Shown here: one piece after another, positions 32,138 to 41,741 of the stretch | Position numbering within the stretch: the stretch's first letter is position 1 | Layout of the letters: each line of letters begins with the position of its first letter | Source: Candidatus Baldrarchaeota archaeon | GTDB lineage: Archaea > Asgardarchaeota > Baldrarchaeia > Baldrarchaeales > DXJG01 | Length of the DNA stretch: 59,316 nt | NCBI GenBank assembly: GCA_030587435.1 | Contig: JAUQZC010000041.1 | Span: 1-59,316, forward strand | Direction: 5' to 3' | The notes under the pieces: model-generated | Told to the model about the DNA's origin: nothing | The model's database searches: none | What the model saw: the letters and a program-made list of their open reading frames with translations, nothing else | Translations under genes and position numbers: made by a program

Positions 32138-34207
32138 ATGATGAAAGGGGATAAAGTGAATGGTGGAAGTATGCCTGGAATGATGTATATTATGGTTTCT
32201 TTTGTTCCGTGGGTAATTTACTGGGTACTCTGTGGTATGGGGTTTTCTTTCGGTGTTTTCGTATCCTTCATTTTTTCTTTGGTTCTTATAGTTCCTCAAG
32301 TAGGTCGAAGAGATGTTAATTTGATGGATTTATTTTCTTTCACTTATTTTTCCATAGCTACGCTAGGTACTTTTCTTTTAAATGTGAGAATGTTTATTGA
32401 GAATAGTGGTTTTTTAGGTTTCTTTGTTTTGTTTCTTATGGCTTTATGTTCCTTAATTGTTAAACAGCCCTATACTTTACAAGTTTCGAAAAGGGACTAT
32501 CCAGAGATATACTGGAAGGATGAAAAATTTCTAGCCATCAACAACATAATCACGGTTGTTTGGAACTGTATTTTTCTAACAAACGCCATAGTATTTTTCT
32601 TTTCGGAAAGTCTACTAGCAAGAATGTTATCAAACACGCTTATCGCTTTTGGCATCGTGTTTTCAATATTTTTCCCGTTGAAAGCTCCAGCTTACTTTGC
32701 TTTAAAAGAGTTCAAAAAATATGATTGGAAAATTAGCATTGACTTAGCGAGGAGCAGGGAGGAGAACGAGTACGATGTGATAATTGTTGGGTCTGGTATC
32801 GGTGGTTTGACATGTGGTGCTTTGCTTTCGAAGAGAGGATACAAGGTCTTGGTGTTAGAGCACCATTATCAGGCTGGAGGATACTGTTCATCCTTTAAGA
32901 GGAAAGAATTTGTTTTTAATGCTGGCGTGGAGAGTGTAAGTGGACTGTGGGAGAAAGGACCTGTAACCTATCTTCTAAATGAATTAGGGCTGAAAAAGGA
33001 AGATTTCTTTGTGAGAAATGTTGAAAGATACGTTTTCAAAGGCAGAGAAATAGATGTACCAGACGGCTTGAAAGACTATGCAAAGCTACTTTCTAGGCTT
33101 TTCCCAGAAGAAGAAAAGAATATCCATGCTTTCTTTAAAGATGTTGAGGAAGCTTATAATGAATGTTATAAAGATTTGGTTTACGGAGTTCCCCTACCCG
33201 ATTATTTGATCGCCAAAGTTTTAGGAGCGAAAAAGCTTTTAGATTACCCGAAGGAACATCCTCACTTTTATGACTGGATGAAGAAAACATATAAGCAAAA
33301 ACTTGACGAATATTTTAGAAACGAAGATCTTAAAGAATTGCTATGTGCTCTTATCGGGTATATTGGTACAAAACCGGAGGAAACACCTGCAAGTAACGCC
33401 CTGTGGATTTTAGGCTACTACATTTACGGCGGATATTTTCCGAAGGGTGGGGCTCAAAACTTCACTGATGCATTAGTGAATTTCATTGAAGAAAATGGCG
33501 GAAAGGTTTTACTTAAACATAAAGTTGATAAAATCTTAATAAAAGATGGTAAAGTTTACGGTGTAAAGGTTGGAAACAAGGTTTTTAAAAGTCCTATAGT
33601 TGTATCTAACGTGAATGCAAAAACCACTTTTCTAAATCTCGTCGGAGAAGAGAACTTAGATGAAAATTTTGTTAACTATATAAAAAGTTTAAAGATGTCT
33701 CCATCGTGCTTCATGGTTTTCCTAGGACTGAATATGGATTTATCTAGCTATCCAACTCTCATTAAGAATTTAGATGAAGGATATGGAATCGTTATTAATT
33801 CAAATGCTGACCCGAGTTTAGCGCCAAAAGGTAAGGCAAGTGTAACAATATTAACGTTTGCAGATTATTATGATTTTCCGAGAAGAGGAACAGAAGAATA
33901 TGTGAAAAAGAAGAAAGAGTATGCAGATAGGTTAATTAAAAAAGCAGAGAAAATAATTCCAAATCTAAGCAAAAATATCGTTGTTCAAGACGCAGCAACA
34001 CCGAAAACATTTGAAAGATACACATATATGCCGGAAGGAGCAATATATGCCTTCGACCAATCCATAGGAGTTAAAAGACCGTATTTTAAAACACCTATAA
34101 AGGGACTATATCTTGTAGGGGCTTCAACGTTTCCAGGCGGTGGGATTGAAGCCGTTGTAATTTCAGGGGTAATCTGCGCTAATGATATATGTAACTGGAA
34201 AATTTAA
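32138..34207 (+). CDS. CrtI/carotenoid-isomerase-like FAD oxidoreductase fused to N-terminal membrane domain
   Basis: 689 residues from ATG 32138 (GGAG upstream). Residues 1 to about 200 hold five to six membrane helices. The FAD-binding amine-oxidase-like domain begins near 213 with VIIVGSGIGGLTCGALLS and the second GG motif in QAGGYCSSF. The C-terminal KGLYLVGASTFPGGGIEAVV is the family's FAD-binding end. Relatives include phytoene desaturases, carotene isomerases and retinol saturases. The substrate is probably a polyisoprenoid or another lipid in the membrane. No other carotenoid gene is nearby. The fused membrane domain is not usual for the family. Confidence 0.78.
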   Translation: MMKGDKVNGGSMPGMMYIMVSFVPWVIYWVLCGMGFSFGVFVSFIFSLVLIVPQVGRRDVNLMDLFSFTYFSIATLGTFLLNVRMFIENSGFLGFFVLFLMALCSLIVKQPYTLQVSKRDYPEIYWKDEKFLAINNIITVVWNCIFLTNAIVFFFSESLLARMLSNTLIAFGIVFSIFFPLKAPAYFALKEFKKYDWKISIDLARSREENEYDVIIVGSGIGGLTCGALLSKRGYKVLVLEHHYQAGGYCSSFKRKEFVFNAGVESVSGLWEKGPVTYLLNELGLKKEDFFVRNVERYVFKGREIDVPDGLKDYAKLLSRLFPEEEKNIHAFFKDVEEAYNECYKDLVYGVPLPDYLIAKVLGAKKLLDYPKEHPHFYDWMKKTYKQKLDEYFRNEDLKELLCALIGYIGTKPEETPASNALWILGYYIYGGYFPKGGAQNFTDALVNFIEENGGKVLLKHKVDKILIKDGKVYGVKVGNKVFKSPIVVSNVNAKTTFLNLVGEENLDENFVNYIKSLKMSPSCFMVFLGLNMDLSSYPTLIKNLDEGYGIVINSNADPSLAPKGKASVTILTFADYYDFPRRGTEEYVKKKKEYADRLIKKAEKIIPNLSKNIVVQDAATPKTFERYTYMPEGAIYAFDQSIGVKRPYFKTPIKGLYLVGASTFPGGGIEAVVISGVICANDICNWKI

Positions 34208-34503
34208 CTTCACAGAGCCTAACTTCCTTATTTTAATCTCTTGGCTTTCTAGTATTCTATATATGTTAGATGCATGAATGTAGATTAGAGGTAATGTATA
34301 CTATGGTTAGGGAAACTAGCGTAAAATGCCCTTCGTTATTCTTTCATTCACTGCTTCATCGAATTAAAGTGCTTTTTACCATGTTGGAAAGGTGTTCTAA
34401 AATGGTGAACATAGAAGTTACAGCGTTGTTCTATTTTTAGAACGACATGTTTCAAACCATAGTATTAAACTCTTAAATATGGAAATTTATTTAGGTGGGA
34501 AAC

Positions 34504-36333
34504 ATGAAAAGAACTACAATTTACGTTTTTCTTTTCATAGCGATCGTAAGTGCAGCTAGCATTATCATTACATTTCAATGCAGACAACTAGGAGGTCAAG
34601 GAACCCAGCTAAAAAAGTTCTCTTCATATGCAGAGTTGAAAAAGTTCATAAAAGAAAATTTAAGGAAACCCTACTATGCTGCTTATGGTTATAAGGGGAC
34701 ACCTGTAGCGGTATTTGAAGAGAGATTAGAAACCTCACCTACAACTGTTGAGTATTCTAAAACTAATGTTCAAGTTGAAGGGGTGGATGAAGCAGACATT
34801 GTGAAAACAGACGGCAAATATATTTATGTAGCTTCAGGTGAAAACGTCACAATAGTTAAAGCATATCCACCCGAAAATGCGTGCATCCTTTCCAAAATAG
34901 AATTAAATGGAACGGTAACAGGTATCTATGTAAATAAAGATAAACTTATAGTCTTTGAAAGCTCTTTTCACCCCTTCCACGAAGTTTATAGTTCCTTCAC
35001 CCAACAAGTCTCTATCAAAATCTACAATATTTCAGACAGAGAAAAACCGGTTCTAACGAGAAACATTACCCTTAGTGGATGGTATTTTGATTCGAGAATG
35101 ATTAACGATTACGTTTACGTTATAGTAAATAGTCCAGCAATTAAAATAATGGAAGAAGGCAAAATAGAGGTTATTCTTCCAAAAATATCTGTGAATGGCC
35201 ATGAAGAGACGGTTTCAGCTAACAAAATATATTACTCTGATGTTTCAGACCACTATTACACATACACCATCATCATGGCAATAAACGTGCAAAACAATCA
35301 TGAAAAGCCAACATATGAAACCATTTTAATGGGAATAACAAGCTGCATGTACGTCTCATTAGATAATATTTACTTGGCTGTTCCAAAGTGGAGTAAAATA
35401 GGAGCGTCAACTACAATTATTCATAGAGTTCACATAGAAGGCAGCAAAATAAAATATGAAGCTTCAGGTCAAGTTCCGGGTAGAGTTCTTAACCAGTTTT
35501 CTATGGACGAGTATAGAGGATACTTTAGAATAGCAACCACAACAGGCCACGTTGCAAGAATAATAGAAGAAGCAACATCTGCAAACCACATCTACATACT
35601 AAACATGAATATGAGCATCGTAGGTAAAATAGAAAACATTGCCCCAGGAGAAACCATTTATTCAGCTAGATTCATGGGAAACAGATGCTACCTGGTAACC
35701 TTCAAAAAGGTTGACCCATTCTTCGTAGTAGATTTAGAAGACCCAACAAACCCCAAAATACTAGGCAAACTTAAAATAAGTGGGTATTCAGACTACTTGC
35801 ACCCATACGATGAAAACCATATAATTGGCATAGGGAAAGAAACTGTAGAAGCAGAGGAAGGAGACTTCGCATGGTACCAAGGAGTAAAAATATCACTTTT
35901 CAACGTCACTGACGTCAAAAACCCGAAAGAAATCTCAAAATATGTAATAGGCGATAGAGGCACAGAGACGCCAGTTCTATACGATCATAAAGCACTACTA
36001 TTTGACAAGAACAGAAACCTACTTGTTATACCAGTTTTAGTAGCGGAAATCAACGAGGAAGAATATCCTGAAGGAGTACCACCCTATGTTCACGGCGAAT
36101 ACGTATGGCAAGGAGCTTACGTATTTAACATATCTTTAGAGGAAGGAATTGTGCTAAGAGGGAAAATCACTCACATAGAAAACGAAACCACCTCAACAAT
36201 CCACTACTGGTATTCGCCTTACATGGTGAAACGAGCCCTATACATCGGTAACATACTTTACACGATTTCAGATAAGAAAATAAAAATGAACAGCTTGGAC
36301 ACCCTAGAGGAAATCAATGAAATAAAACTATAA
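34504..36333 (+). CDS. secreted beta-propeller domain protein
   Basis: About 609 residues. GGTG of the leader lies six bases before ATG 34504. An N-terminal hydrophobic stretch (IYVFLFIAIVSAASIIITF) acts as signal or anchor, followed by Cys. The beta-propeller family is recognised from VEGVDEADIVKTDGKYIYVA and from repeated blades such as MFSLDNIYLAV-like strands, RFMGNRCYLVTF, VDLEDPTNPKILGKLKI and DVKNPKEISKY. It is an extracellular protein of unknown ligand, common in archaea. It contains Asn-x-Ser/Thr sequons. Confidence 0.85.
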   Translation: MKRTTIYVFLFIAIVSAASIIITFQCRQLGGQGTQLKKFSSYAELKKFIKENLRKPYYAAYGYKGTPVAVFEERLETSPTTVEYSKTNVQVEGVDEADIVKTDGKYIYVASGENVTIVKAYPPENACILSKIELNGTVTGIYVNKDKLIVFESSFHPFHEVYSSFTQQVSIKIYNISDREKPVLTRNITLSGWYFDSRMINDYVYVIVNSPAIKIMEEGKIEVILPKISVNGHEETVSANKIYYSDVSDHYYTYTIIMAINVQNNHEKPTYETILMGITSCMYVSLDNIYLAVPKWSKIGASTTIIHRVHIEGSKIKYEASGQVPGRVLNQFSMDEYRGYFRIATTTGHVARIIEEATSANHIYILNMNMSIVGKIENIAPGETIYSARFMGNRCYLVTFKKVDPFFVVDLEDPTNPKILGKLKISGYSDYLHPYDENHIIGIGKETVEAEEGDFAWYQGVKISLFNVTDVKNPKEISKYVIGDRGTETPVLYDHKALLFDKNRNLLVIPVLVAEINEEEYPEGVPPYVHGEYVWQGAYVFNISLEEGIVLRGKITHIENETTSTIHYWYSPYMVKRALYIGNILYTISDKKIKMNSLDTLEEINEIKL

Positions 36334-36493
36334 CTAGGGAATGTGTGCCTTGAAGTGAAACATTTCGGTAATAAAGCTAGGTCTTTATTTTTGTAAGCCT
36401 CTTTATTCATATGTTCTTTTTATCCATAAAGTTAAAATTAAGCTTAAGATACTATTTAGGTCGGTATGTACATGTTTAAAGAGGGTTGGCTTA

Positions 36494-37141
36494 ATGAATT
36501 CTTCCGATTACCTTTTCCTGATTGTTCTCCCCTTTTTCATGCTAGTTTCACCCATTTTTTATTTAAGCTTAGAACGCTACAAACATTTAAAAAATAAAAG
36601 GATACTGCTAATTTTAGCTTTCGAATCGCTTCTACTATTTCTCTTCATAAATAATTACGTTTGTACTATAGTGGATAATTTCTTAATTATAGTGGTCGGT
36701 TTTCTCCCGTTTTCGCTAATTGTTTCTGGTTTGAACCGTAAATTTGAAAAAACACTAAATGTGTTAGAAAAGCATAAGGATGAAGCTTGCATGAACGGTT
36801 TACTTACGGGCGCTGGTATTAGTTTCATGCCCATAAGTGTTTTCATAGTTCTCCGCTTCATTTCTATGCCATTATCCATCATAGGCATGTTAGCCATTTT
36901 CTTTCCATTCTTTTTCGCCATGGTAATGGTCCCAGTAATCATGCTGCTTGCAGGTGTTTCAATTGAGAGAGAACAGAGAACAAAATTTTCATTTCATGTC
37001 CTTTTAATTGAAGCGGAGCAGAGAAAAAATGTTCTCAGAGAAATATTGGAAATTAGAAGTGCAAACTTCAGGAAATGGATGTTGATAGGTGTAGTTCCAT
37101 CTCTCACGTACCTTATTGCTTCACTTATATTGGGATGCTAA
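36494..37141 (+). CDS. membrane protein, unknown
   Basis: 215 residues, GAGGG-like site upstream. About six hydrophobic segments: FLIVLPFFMLVSPIFYL, ILLILAFESLLLFLFI, FLIIVVGFLPFSLIV, FMPISVFIVLRFI with IIGMLAIFFPFFFAMVMV, and a last one at the C-terminus (VPSLTYLIASLIL). Cytosolic loops are basic. Family not recognised and no operon partner is obvious. Confidence 0.6.
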   Translation: MNSSDYLFLIVLPFFMLVSPIFYLSLERYKHLKNKRILLILAFESLLLFLFINNYVCTIVDNFLIIVVGFLPFSLIVSGLNRKFEKTLNVLEKHKDEACMNGLLTGAGISFMPISVFIVLRFISMPLSIIGMLAIFFPFFFAMVMVPVIMLLAGVSIEREQRTKFSFHVLLIEAEQRKNVLREILEIRSANFRKWMLIGVVPSLTYLIASLILGC

Positions 37142-37380
37142 GCTCCTAGACAGAAAGGACGAGTTTATGGTTTTAATCCTATTCTAATACTTATCCACGA
37201 TCTTTCCCCTGTTTTATTTAGCTGCTTCTTCATAAACTCTTGGTCTTCAATTTAACCAATATTTTCGTAATTTCTAACAGAGTTTATATTGTTCGAAAAT
37301 ACTATAATGTACTTAGAAACGTGCAATGTAAGCTCTCACTAGCCAAATTTATAGGATGAATGGAGAGGTGTGGCAACCTT

Positions 37381-38646
37381 ATGCACGAGATTGAACTAAA
37401 TCTTTTACAGGAAATTGAAAAAGGAAGAAACGAGATAATAGAGTTTTTAAGAAAATTGATACAATTTCCAAGCGTGACAGGTCAAGAAAAAGATATTCAG
37501 GAATTTATCTCAAGTGAACTGGAATCCATGGGGCTAAAAATCGATATGTTTGAACCAGACGTGGACAAATTGAAGAAAAGCCCATACTATGAGAAAATAA
37601 AAATCGGCTATGAAGGTAGACCGAACGTTGTGGGAATTTACAAAGGTAGTGGAGGAGGAAGGTCTTTACTTTTTAATGGACACGTAGATGTATGCGACCC
37701 AGGTCCAAGGGAAGCGTGGAAACACGATCCATTTGGCGGAGTAATAGAAAACGGTAAACTTTATGGTAGAGGAGCATCAGACATGAAAAGCGGTCTTGCA
37801 GCAATGACAATGGCGCTAAAATTCATTCTAGATCAAGGAATTGAGCTTAAGGGAGACGTTATTCTCGAATATGTTGTAGACGAGGAAAATACTAGCAATG
37901 GAACTCTGGCCTGCATTTTAAAGGATTATCGTGCAGATGCAGCTATAAATTGTGAAGCAAGCGACTTGGAAATACAGCCAGCCGTTTCTGGCAGCATGTG
38001 GTTTGAAATCCTTGTTCGCGGAAGATCAGCGTCAATGTCACGTATATGGGAGCATGTAAGCCCAATAGAGCAAGGATACAAAATATTTCAAGCAATAAAA
38101 GAATTATACGAAATAAGAGTTAAAGAAAAGAAACATCCACTGTATCCAGATCCGCGTGGAGCCCTCGGCCTCTTTGTAGGTGTATTTCAATCTGGAACTT
38201 TCCCAAGCAACCCACCAGAAATATGCATAATAAAAGGAAGAATGGGCATACTACCAAATGAGAAAGTAGAAGACGCTCAAAGAGAATTCATCGAATTCAT
38301 CAAAGAAAGAGCAAAACTTGATCCATGGCTTAGATATAATCCTCCAGAAGTACAGTTTAAAGGATACTGCGGAGCTCCAGCTGAAATAGATCCAAATCAT
38401 CCAATAGTTCAAACATTTAAAGAAGCTTTCAAAGAAAGCCTCGGTAGAGAAGCCGTAGTTAAAGGACATGAAGGTGCAAGTGACATGAGAATTCTTGTGT
38501 GGGAAGGAATACCAACCATCGTATTTGGACCTGGCACAATTACACAAATGCACGCGATAAACGAATGGGTAAACGTAAACGACGTAATAGAAGCAACAAA
38601 AGTCATAGCTCTAGGAATACTAAAATGGTGCGGTTACAAAACATAA
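37381..38646 (+). CDS. M20-family zinc peptidase/deacylase (ArgE/DapE-like)
   Basis: 421 residues from ATG 37381 (GGAGAGGTG at 37362-37370); an earlier ATG at 37360 is possible. Metal ligands are in FNGHVDVCDPG, GRGASDMKSGLAA and VVDEENTSNG, followed by the lid/dimerisation domain and a C-terminal His region (GPGTITQMHAINEW). The family removes acyl or aminoacyl groups from amino-acid derivatives. It is followed closely by a class III aminotransferase, so the two may act on the same amino compound. Confidence 0.85.
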   Translation: MHEIELNLLQEIEKGRNEIIEFLRKLIQFPSVTGQEKDIQEFISSELESMGLKIDMFEPDVDKLKKSPYYEKIKIGYEGRPNVVGIYKGSGGGRSLLFNGHVDVCDPGPREAWKHDPFGGVIENGKLYGRGASDMKSGLAAMTMALKFILDQGIELKGDVILEYVVDEENTSNGTLACILKDYRADAAINCEASDLEIQPAVSGSMWFEILVRGRSASMSRIWEHVSPIEQGYKIFQAIKELYEIRVKEKKHPLYPDPRGALGLFVGVFQSGTFPSNPPEICIIKGRMGILPNEKVEDAQREFIEFIKERAKLDPWLRYNPPEVQFKGYCGAPAEIDPNHPIVQTFKEAFKESLGREAVVKGHEGASDMRILVWEGIPTIVFGPGTITQMHAINEWVNVNDVIEATKVIALGILKWCGYKT

Positions 38647-38713
38647 CATATTTTCACTAATGAAATTTTAGTATTAAAACTGCGTGATGCTAAATTATGT
38701 GGGAGGAAATAAA

Positions 38714-40018
38714 ATGAATAGTAAAGAGATAATTGAAAAACAAACGAAATATATAATCCCCTCTACAACTGAGGGAAGATGGCCAGTTGTAATAGTAGAA
38801 GGTAAAGGAGCTATAGTTAAGGATTTAGATGGTAAAGAATACATCGATTGTCATGCAGGCTATGCAGCTGTAAATGTTGGCCATTGTCATCCACGTATTG
38901 TAAAAGCAATACAAGAAGCCGCGGCAAAAATATGGCATGTTTCATGGGACTTTTACACAGTATCAACAGCCTTATTAGCAGAGAAAATAGTTGAAATAAC
39001 TCCTAAAAAACTTTCAAAAGTATTATTTTGCAGCGTAGGTGCTGAAGCTGTTGAAAACGCAATAAAATTTGCCAAAAAATATCAGGTTAAAAAGAACGGT
39101 AGGCCTGGAGCACAAATAGTTTCCCTGATGGGAGCTTTCCATGGGAGAACTGCATATGCTATGTCTTTAACTGGGAAAAACAAGTACAAAGACGGGTTAA
39201 GCACGTATGTTCATCTAGGGGTTGTACACGCTTTTCCACCCTACTGCTATAGATGTCCATTCAAATTGGAATATCCGGAATGTGACGTACACTGCGCAAA
39301 ATACCTAGAAGATTTAATTTACCTTCAAACAACAGGAGACATCGCAGCATTTATCTGTGAACCAATATTCGGCGAAGGAGGAATAATTGTCCCACCCAAA
39401 GAATACATACCAGAAGCAGTAAAAATATTCAGAGAACATGGAGCACTATTTATTGACGATGAGGTTCAAACAGGATTTGGACGAACAGGGAAACTTTTCG
39501 GCATAGAATGGTACAATGTTGAGCCAGACATCATGACACTAGCCAAAGGAATTGCAAGCGGCGTTCCAATAGCTGCGGTAGTAACTACGGAAGAAGTTGC
39601 AAGCGTCATGGGCCCAATAGATCACTGCTCAACCTACGGTGGCAACGAAGTTACGTGTGCAGCAGCGCTGGAAAACATAAAAGTTCTACTCGAAGAAAAA
39701 CTCCACGAAAAGGCTTTGGAGATCGGGAAAATATTCATGGAAGGGCTAAACGAGCTAATGGAGAAACATAAACTGATAGGAGATGTTAGAGGTAAAGGTT
39801 TAATGATAGGAATAGAACTCGTAAAAGACAGAGAAAAGAAAACACCAGCGCCAGATGAAGCAAACAAAGTTAGAATGGAAGCACAGAAAAGAGGACTACT
39901 AATAAATGTCGGCGGAATGTACGGCAACGTACTAAGAATACAGCCACCACTACTAATAACCGAGGAACAAGCAAAAAAGGCTTTGGAGATTCTTGATAAC
40001 TCTTTAGAAGCAGCTTAA
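38714..40018 (+). CDS. class III pyridoxal-phosphate aminotransferase (4-aminobutyrate/acetylornithine-like)
   Basis: 434 residues from ATG 38714, chosen because GGGAGG lies just upstream; an earlier ATG (38684) precedes that site. The PLP-binding blocks are SVGAEAVENAIKFAK, DEVQTGFGRTGKLFG and MTLAKGIASGVP with the Schiff-base Lys. The cysteine-rich insert CYRCPFKLEYPECDVHC is typical of archaeal 4-aminobutyrate-aminotransferase-like enzymes. Likely role: amino acid or diamine transamination, together with the M20 enzyme upstream. Confidence 0.88.
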   Translation: MNSKEIIEKQTKYIIPSTTEGRWPVVIVEGKGAIVKDLDGKEYIDCHAGYAAVNVGHCHPRIVKAIQEAAAKIWHVSWDFYTVSTALLAEKIVEITPKKLSKVLFCSVGAEAVENAIKFAKKYQVKKNGRPGAQIVSLMGAFHGRTAYAMSLTGKNKYKDGLSTYVHLGVVHAFPPYCYRCPFKLEYPECDVHCAKYLEDLIYLQTTGDIAAFICEPIFGEGGIIVPPKEYIPEAVKIFREHGALFIDDEVQTGFGRTGKLFGIEWYNVEPDIMTLAKGIASGVPIAAVVTTEEVASVMGPIDHCSTYGGNEVTCAAALENIKVLLEEKLHEKALEIGKIFMEGLNELMEKHKLIGDVRGKGLMIGIELVKDREKKTPAPDEANKVRMEAQKRGLLINVGGMYGNVLRIQPPLLITEEQAKKALEILDNSLEAA

Positions 40019-40049
40019 CCACTCAAATAACAAATTATTACTTTATTTG

Positions 40050-40076
40050 AGCGTAAATATTCTTTTAGGTTACGCT
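40050..40076. repeat. inverted repeat upstream of vapBC
   Basis: AGCGTAA (40050-40056) and TTACGCT (40070-40076) are perfect seven-base arms with a 13-base spacer. It lies 32 bases after the aminotransferase stop, so it may be a terminator hairpin for that gene or a distal part of the vapBC control region. Confidence 0.4.
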
Positions 40077-40100
40077 AAATAACTATTTCATTAGGATTTT

Positions 40101-40133
40101 AAGTAAGATTTAAGTAAGATAATTTTCTTACTT
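40101..40133. promoter_or_regulatory. repeated AAGTAAG half-sites, candidate vapBC operator
   Basis: AAGTAAG occurs at 40101-40107 and 40112-40118, exactly one helical turn apart, and inverted as CTTACTT at 40127-40133. The last two form an inverted repeat with an eight-base spacer. GGAGGTG follows at 40141. The position, directly before an AbrB-type antitoxin, fits an autoregulatory operator. Confidence 0.65.
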
Positions 40134-40151
40134 TATTCGTGGAGGTGCTAT

Positions 40152-40418
40152 TTGTTGCGTGTCAAAGTTTCAAGTAAGGGTCAAGTCGTTATTCCCAAGA
40201 AAATAAGGGAGAAACTTGGAATAACTAAGGGCAGTGTTCTTAATGTCAAATTGGACGGGAAAAAAATAATCTTAGAGACGGTTCAGCAACCTCCTCAGGA
40301 AATATTCATTAAAGCTGGAAAGGAAATCACAGACAAGCTTCTAAGGGAAGCAAAAACCACAAGTGATAAGTCATACAAACTTTTGGCAGCGCTGGGTGTT
40401 ATAGATGATAGTTCTTGA
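40152..40418 (+). CDS. vapB: AbrB-type antitoxin (VapB)
   Basis: 88 residues from a TTG (40152 or the adjacent 40155), GGAGGTG at 40141-40147. The SpoVT-AbrB domain is textbook: LRVKVSSKGQVVIPKKIR, then EKLGITKGSVLNV and GKKIILE. The C-terminal 40 residues should bind the PIN toxin. It overlaps the toxin gene by 14 bases. Upstream half-site repeats suggest autoregulation. Confidence 0.9.
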   Translation: MLRVKVSSKGQVVIPKKIREKLGITKGSVLNVKLDGKKIILETVQQPPQEIFIKAGKEITDKLLREAKTTSDKSYKLLAALGVIDDSS

Positions 40419-40851
40419 TAGCAGTGTAATCATAGAATATATAGATCTTGACGGAGAATTCCATGGAAATGCAAAACTAATTTTCGAAAATTTAAACCAG
40501 GGAAAACTGCATGGGTTAATTCCCCATCCAGTACTTGCTGAGACATGTTACGTTGCTGAACGCGTCTATGCGGAGTTTGACCCGAAAAATGCAGGAAAGA
40601 GGTCAAAACAGTTAGTTAAATGGCTTTTTTCACATCCACATCTGCAAATAGTGGCAGACACAATAAACTTAGCTATCTTGGTGGGAGAACTGAAATCGAA
40701 ATTTAAACTGGCACTTACGGACTGCTATGTCCTTGCAGTATCAAAAATACATGATGCAAAGGCAATATTCAAAAAAAGAGAAAAAGAAATGCAAAATGTG
40801 ATAAATATAATTGAAAAAGACTTTAAAATAATCTTCTTAGAAGACTTTTAA
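40405..40851 (+). CDS. vapC: PIN-domain ribonuclease toxin (VapC)
   Basis: 148 residues. PIN motifs: MIVLDSSVIIEYI (first Asp), HPVLAETCYVAERV (Glu), LALTDCYVLAVSKIHDAKAIF (distal Asp residues). The start lies inside the antitoxin gene. A normal-length, intact VapC; target unknown. Confidence 0.9.
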   Translation: MIVLDSSVIIEYIDLDGEFHGNAKLIFENLNQGKLHGLIPHPVLAETCYVAERVYAEFDPKNAGKRSKQLVKWLFSHPHLQIVADTINLAILVGELKSKFKLALTDCYVLAVSKIHDAKAIFKKREKEMQNVINIIEKDFKIIFLEDF

Positions 40852-40891
40852 GCACACCACGTAATATTTAGACATACAAGTGTAAATCTAT

Positions 40892-41499
40892 CTACCTAAA
40901 ATATTTGGAAGCTTCCTTTAATGTTTCTTCAAATATCTTTGCTGCTTCATCATTTTCAGTTAAGACTCTATCTAACTTTTCTAACTCAGAATCTGTAACG
41001 CTTTGCTCTATTAACCTATAAATCAGTGAAGCTCGCATCTTGTAGTAATAGGCGTTAATTTAAAATTTAAAACACGTACCCCATATTCTTCTAAGTTTTC
41101 TTTCAATTTATAAAAAATATCTTCTTCACATTCACGTGGATCTCCAGTTAAATTGCTTAAAACAAAATGTCTAATCACATCTTTTACGTCTTTAATGTTC
41201 ATAACATACCTATGCGGATCAAAAATTTGTATAGTAACATAAGCCGTTAGATTCTGTCTTATAGGTATCTCTAAATGTTGAGGAGCTATCTTCACAACAA
41301 ATAGTCGATCGACAAACGGTATAATGAACACTATGCCAGGCCCCTTGGCAGTGGGCAATGCTCTTCCAAGTCTAAATATTACTCCTCTTTCATTTTCAGC
41401 TAAGACTCGTATCGAAGGCAGAATTGTAGCTAGTAGAACTAGTACGACGACAACTAGCACTAAAAGAATTGGGTCAAATATGGAATTTTGAGGTTGCAC
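40892..41499 (-). pseudogene. SPFH/band-7 (stomatin-prohibitin) protein, short and frameshifted
   Basis: GTG 41499 has GGGAGG four bases upstream and starts VQPQNSIFDPILLVLVVVVLV, the usual N-terminal membrane anchor. The SPFH blocks ENERGVIFRLGRALPTAKGPG and VFIIPFVDRLFVVKIAPQ follow. The expected middle seems shortened, and the frame ends at 41023 after NFKLTPITT. Another frame (ATG 41038 to 40892) gives 48 helical residues (MRASLIYRLIEQSVTDSELE) that look like the missing C-terminal part. Probably one gene with a frameshift; it could instead be two genes. Confidence 0.6.
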
Positions 41500-41741
41500 C
41501 TTACCTCCCTTCAATCTGTATTCAATGATAAATTGGGCAATCCTATTTTTATCCTTTTTGTACGATATCCATCTCTGATTTCTACCTCTTTTCTTCAAAT
41601 TTGTCTTTACGAGAATATAGGCCTTCTATATCCGTTTAAGACAGTACTTTTGTAGCTATGAAAACTGTTCCAGTTAAGACACTTAGTGGTCAATCTCTTT
41701 CACGCGATATGTTTAATATTTCTTAGCTTTGTTTAAATGCT

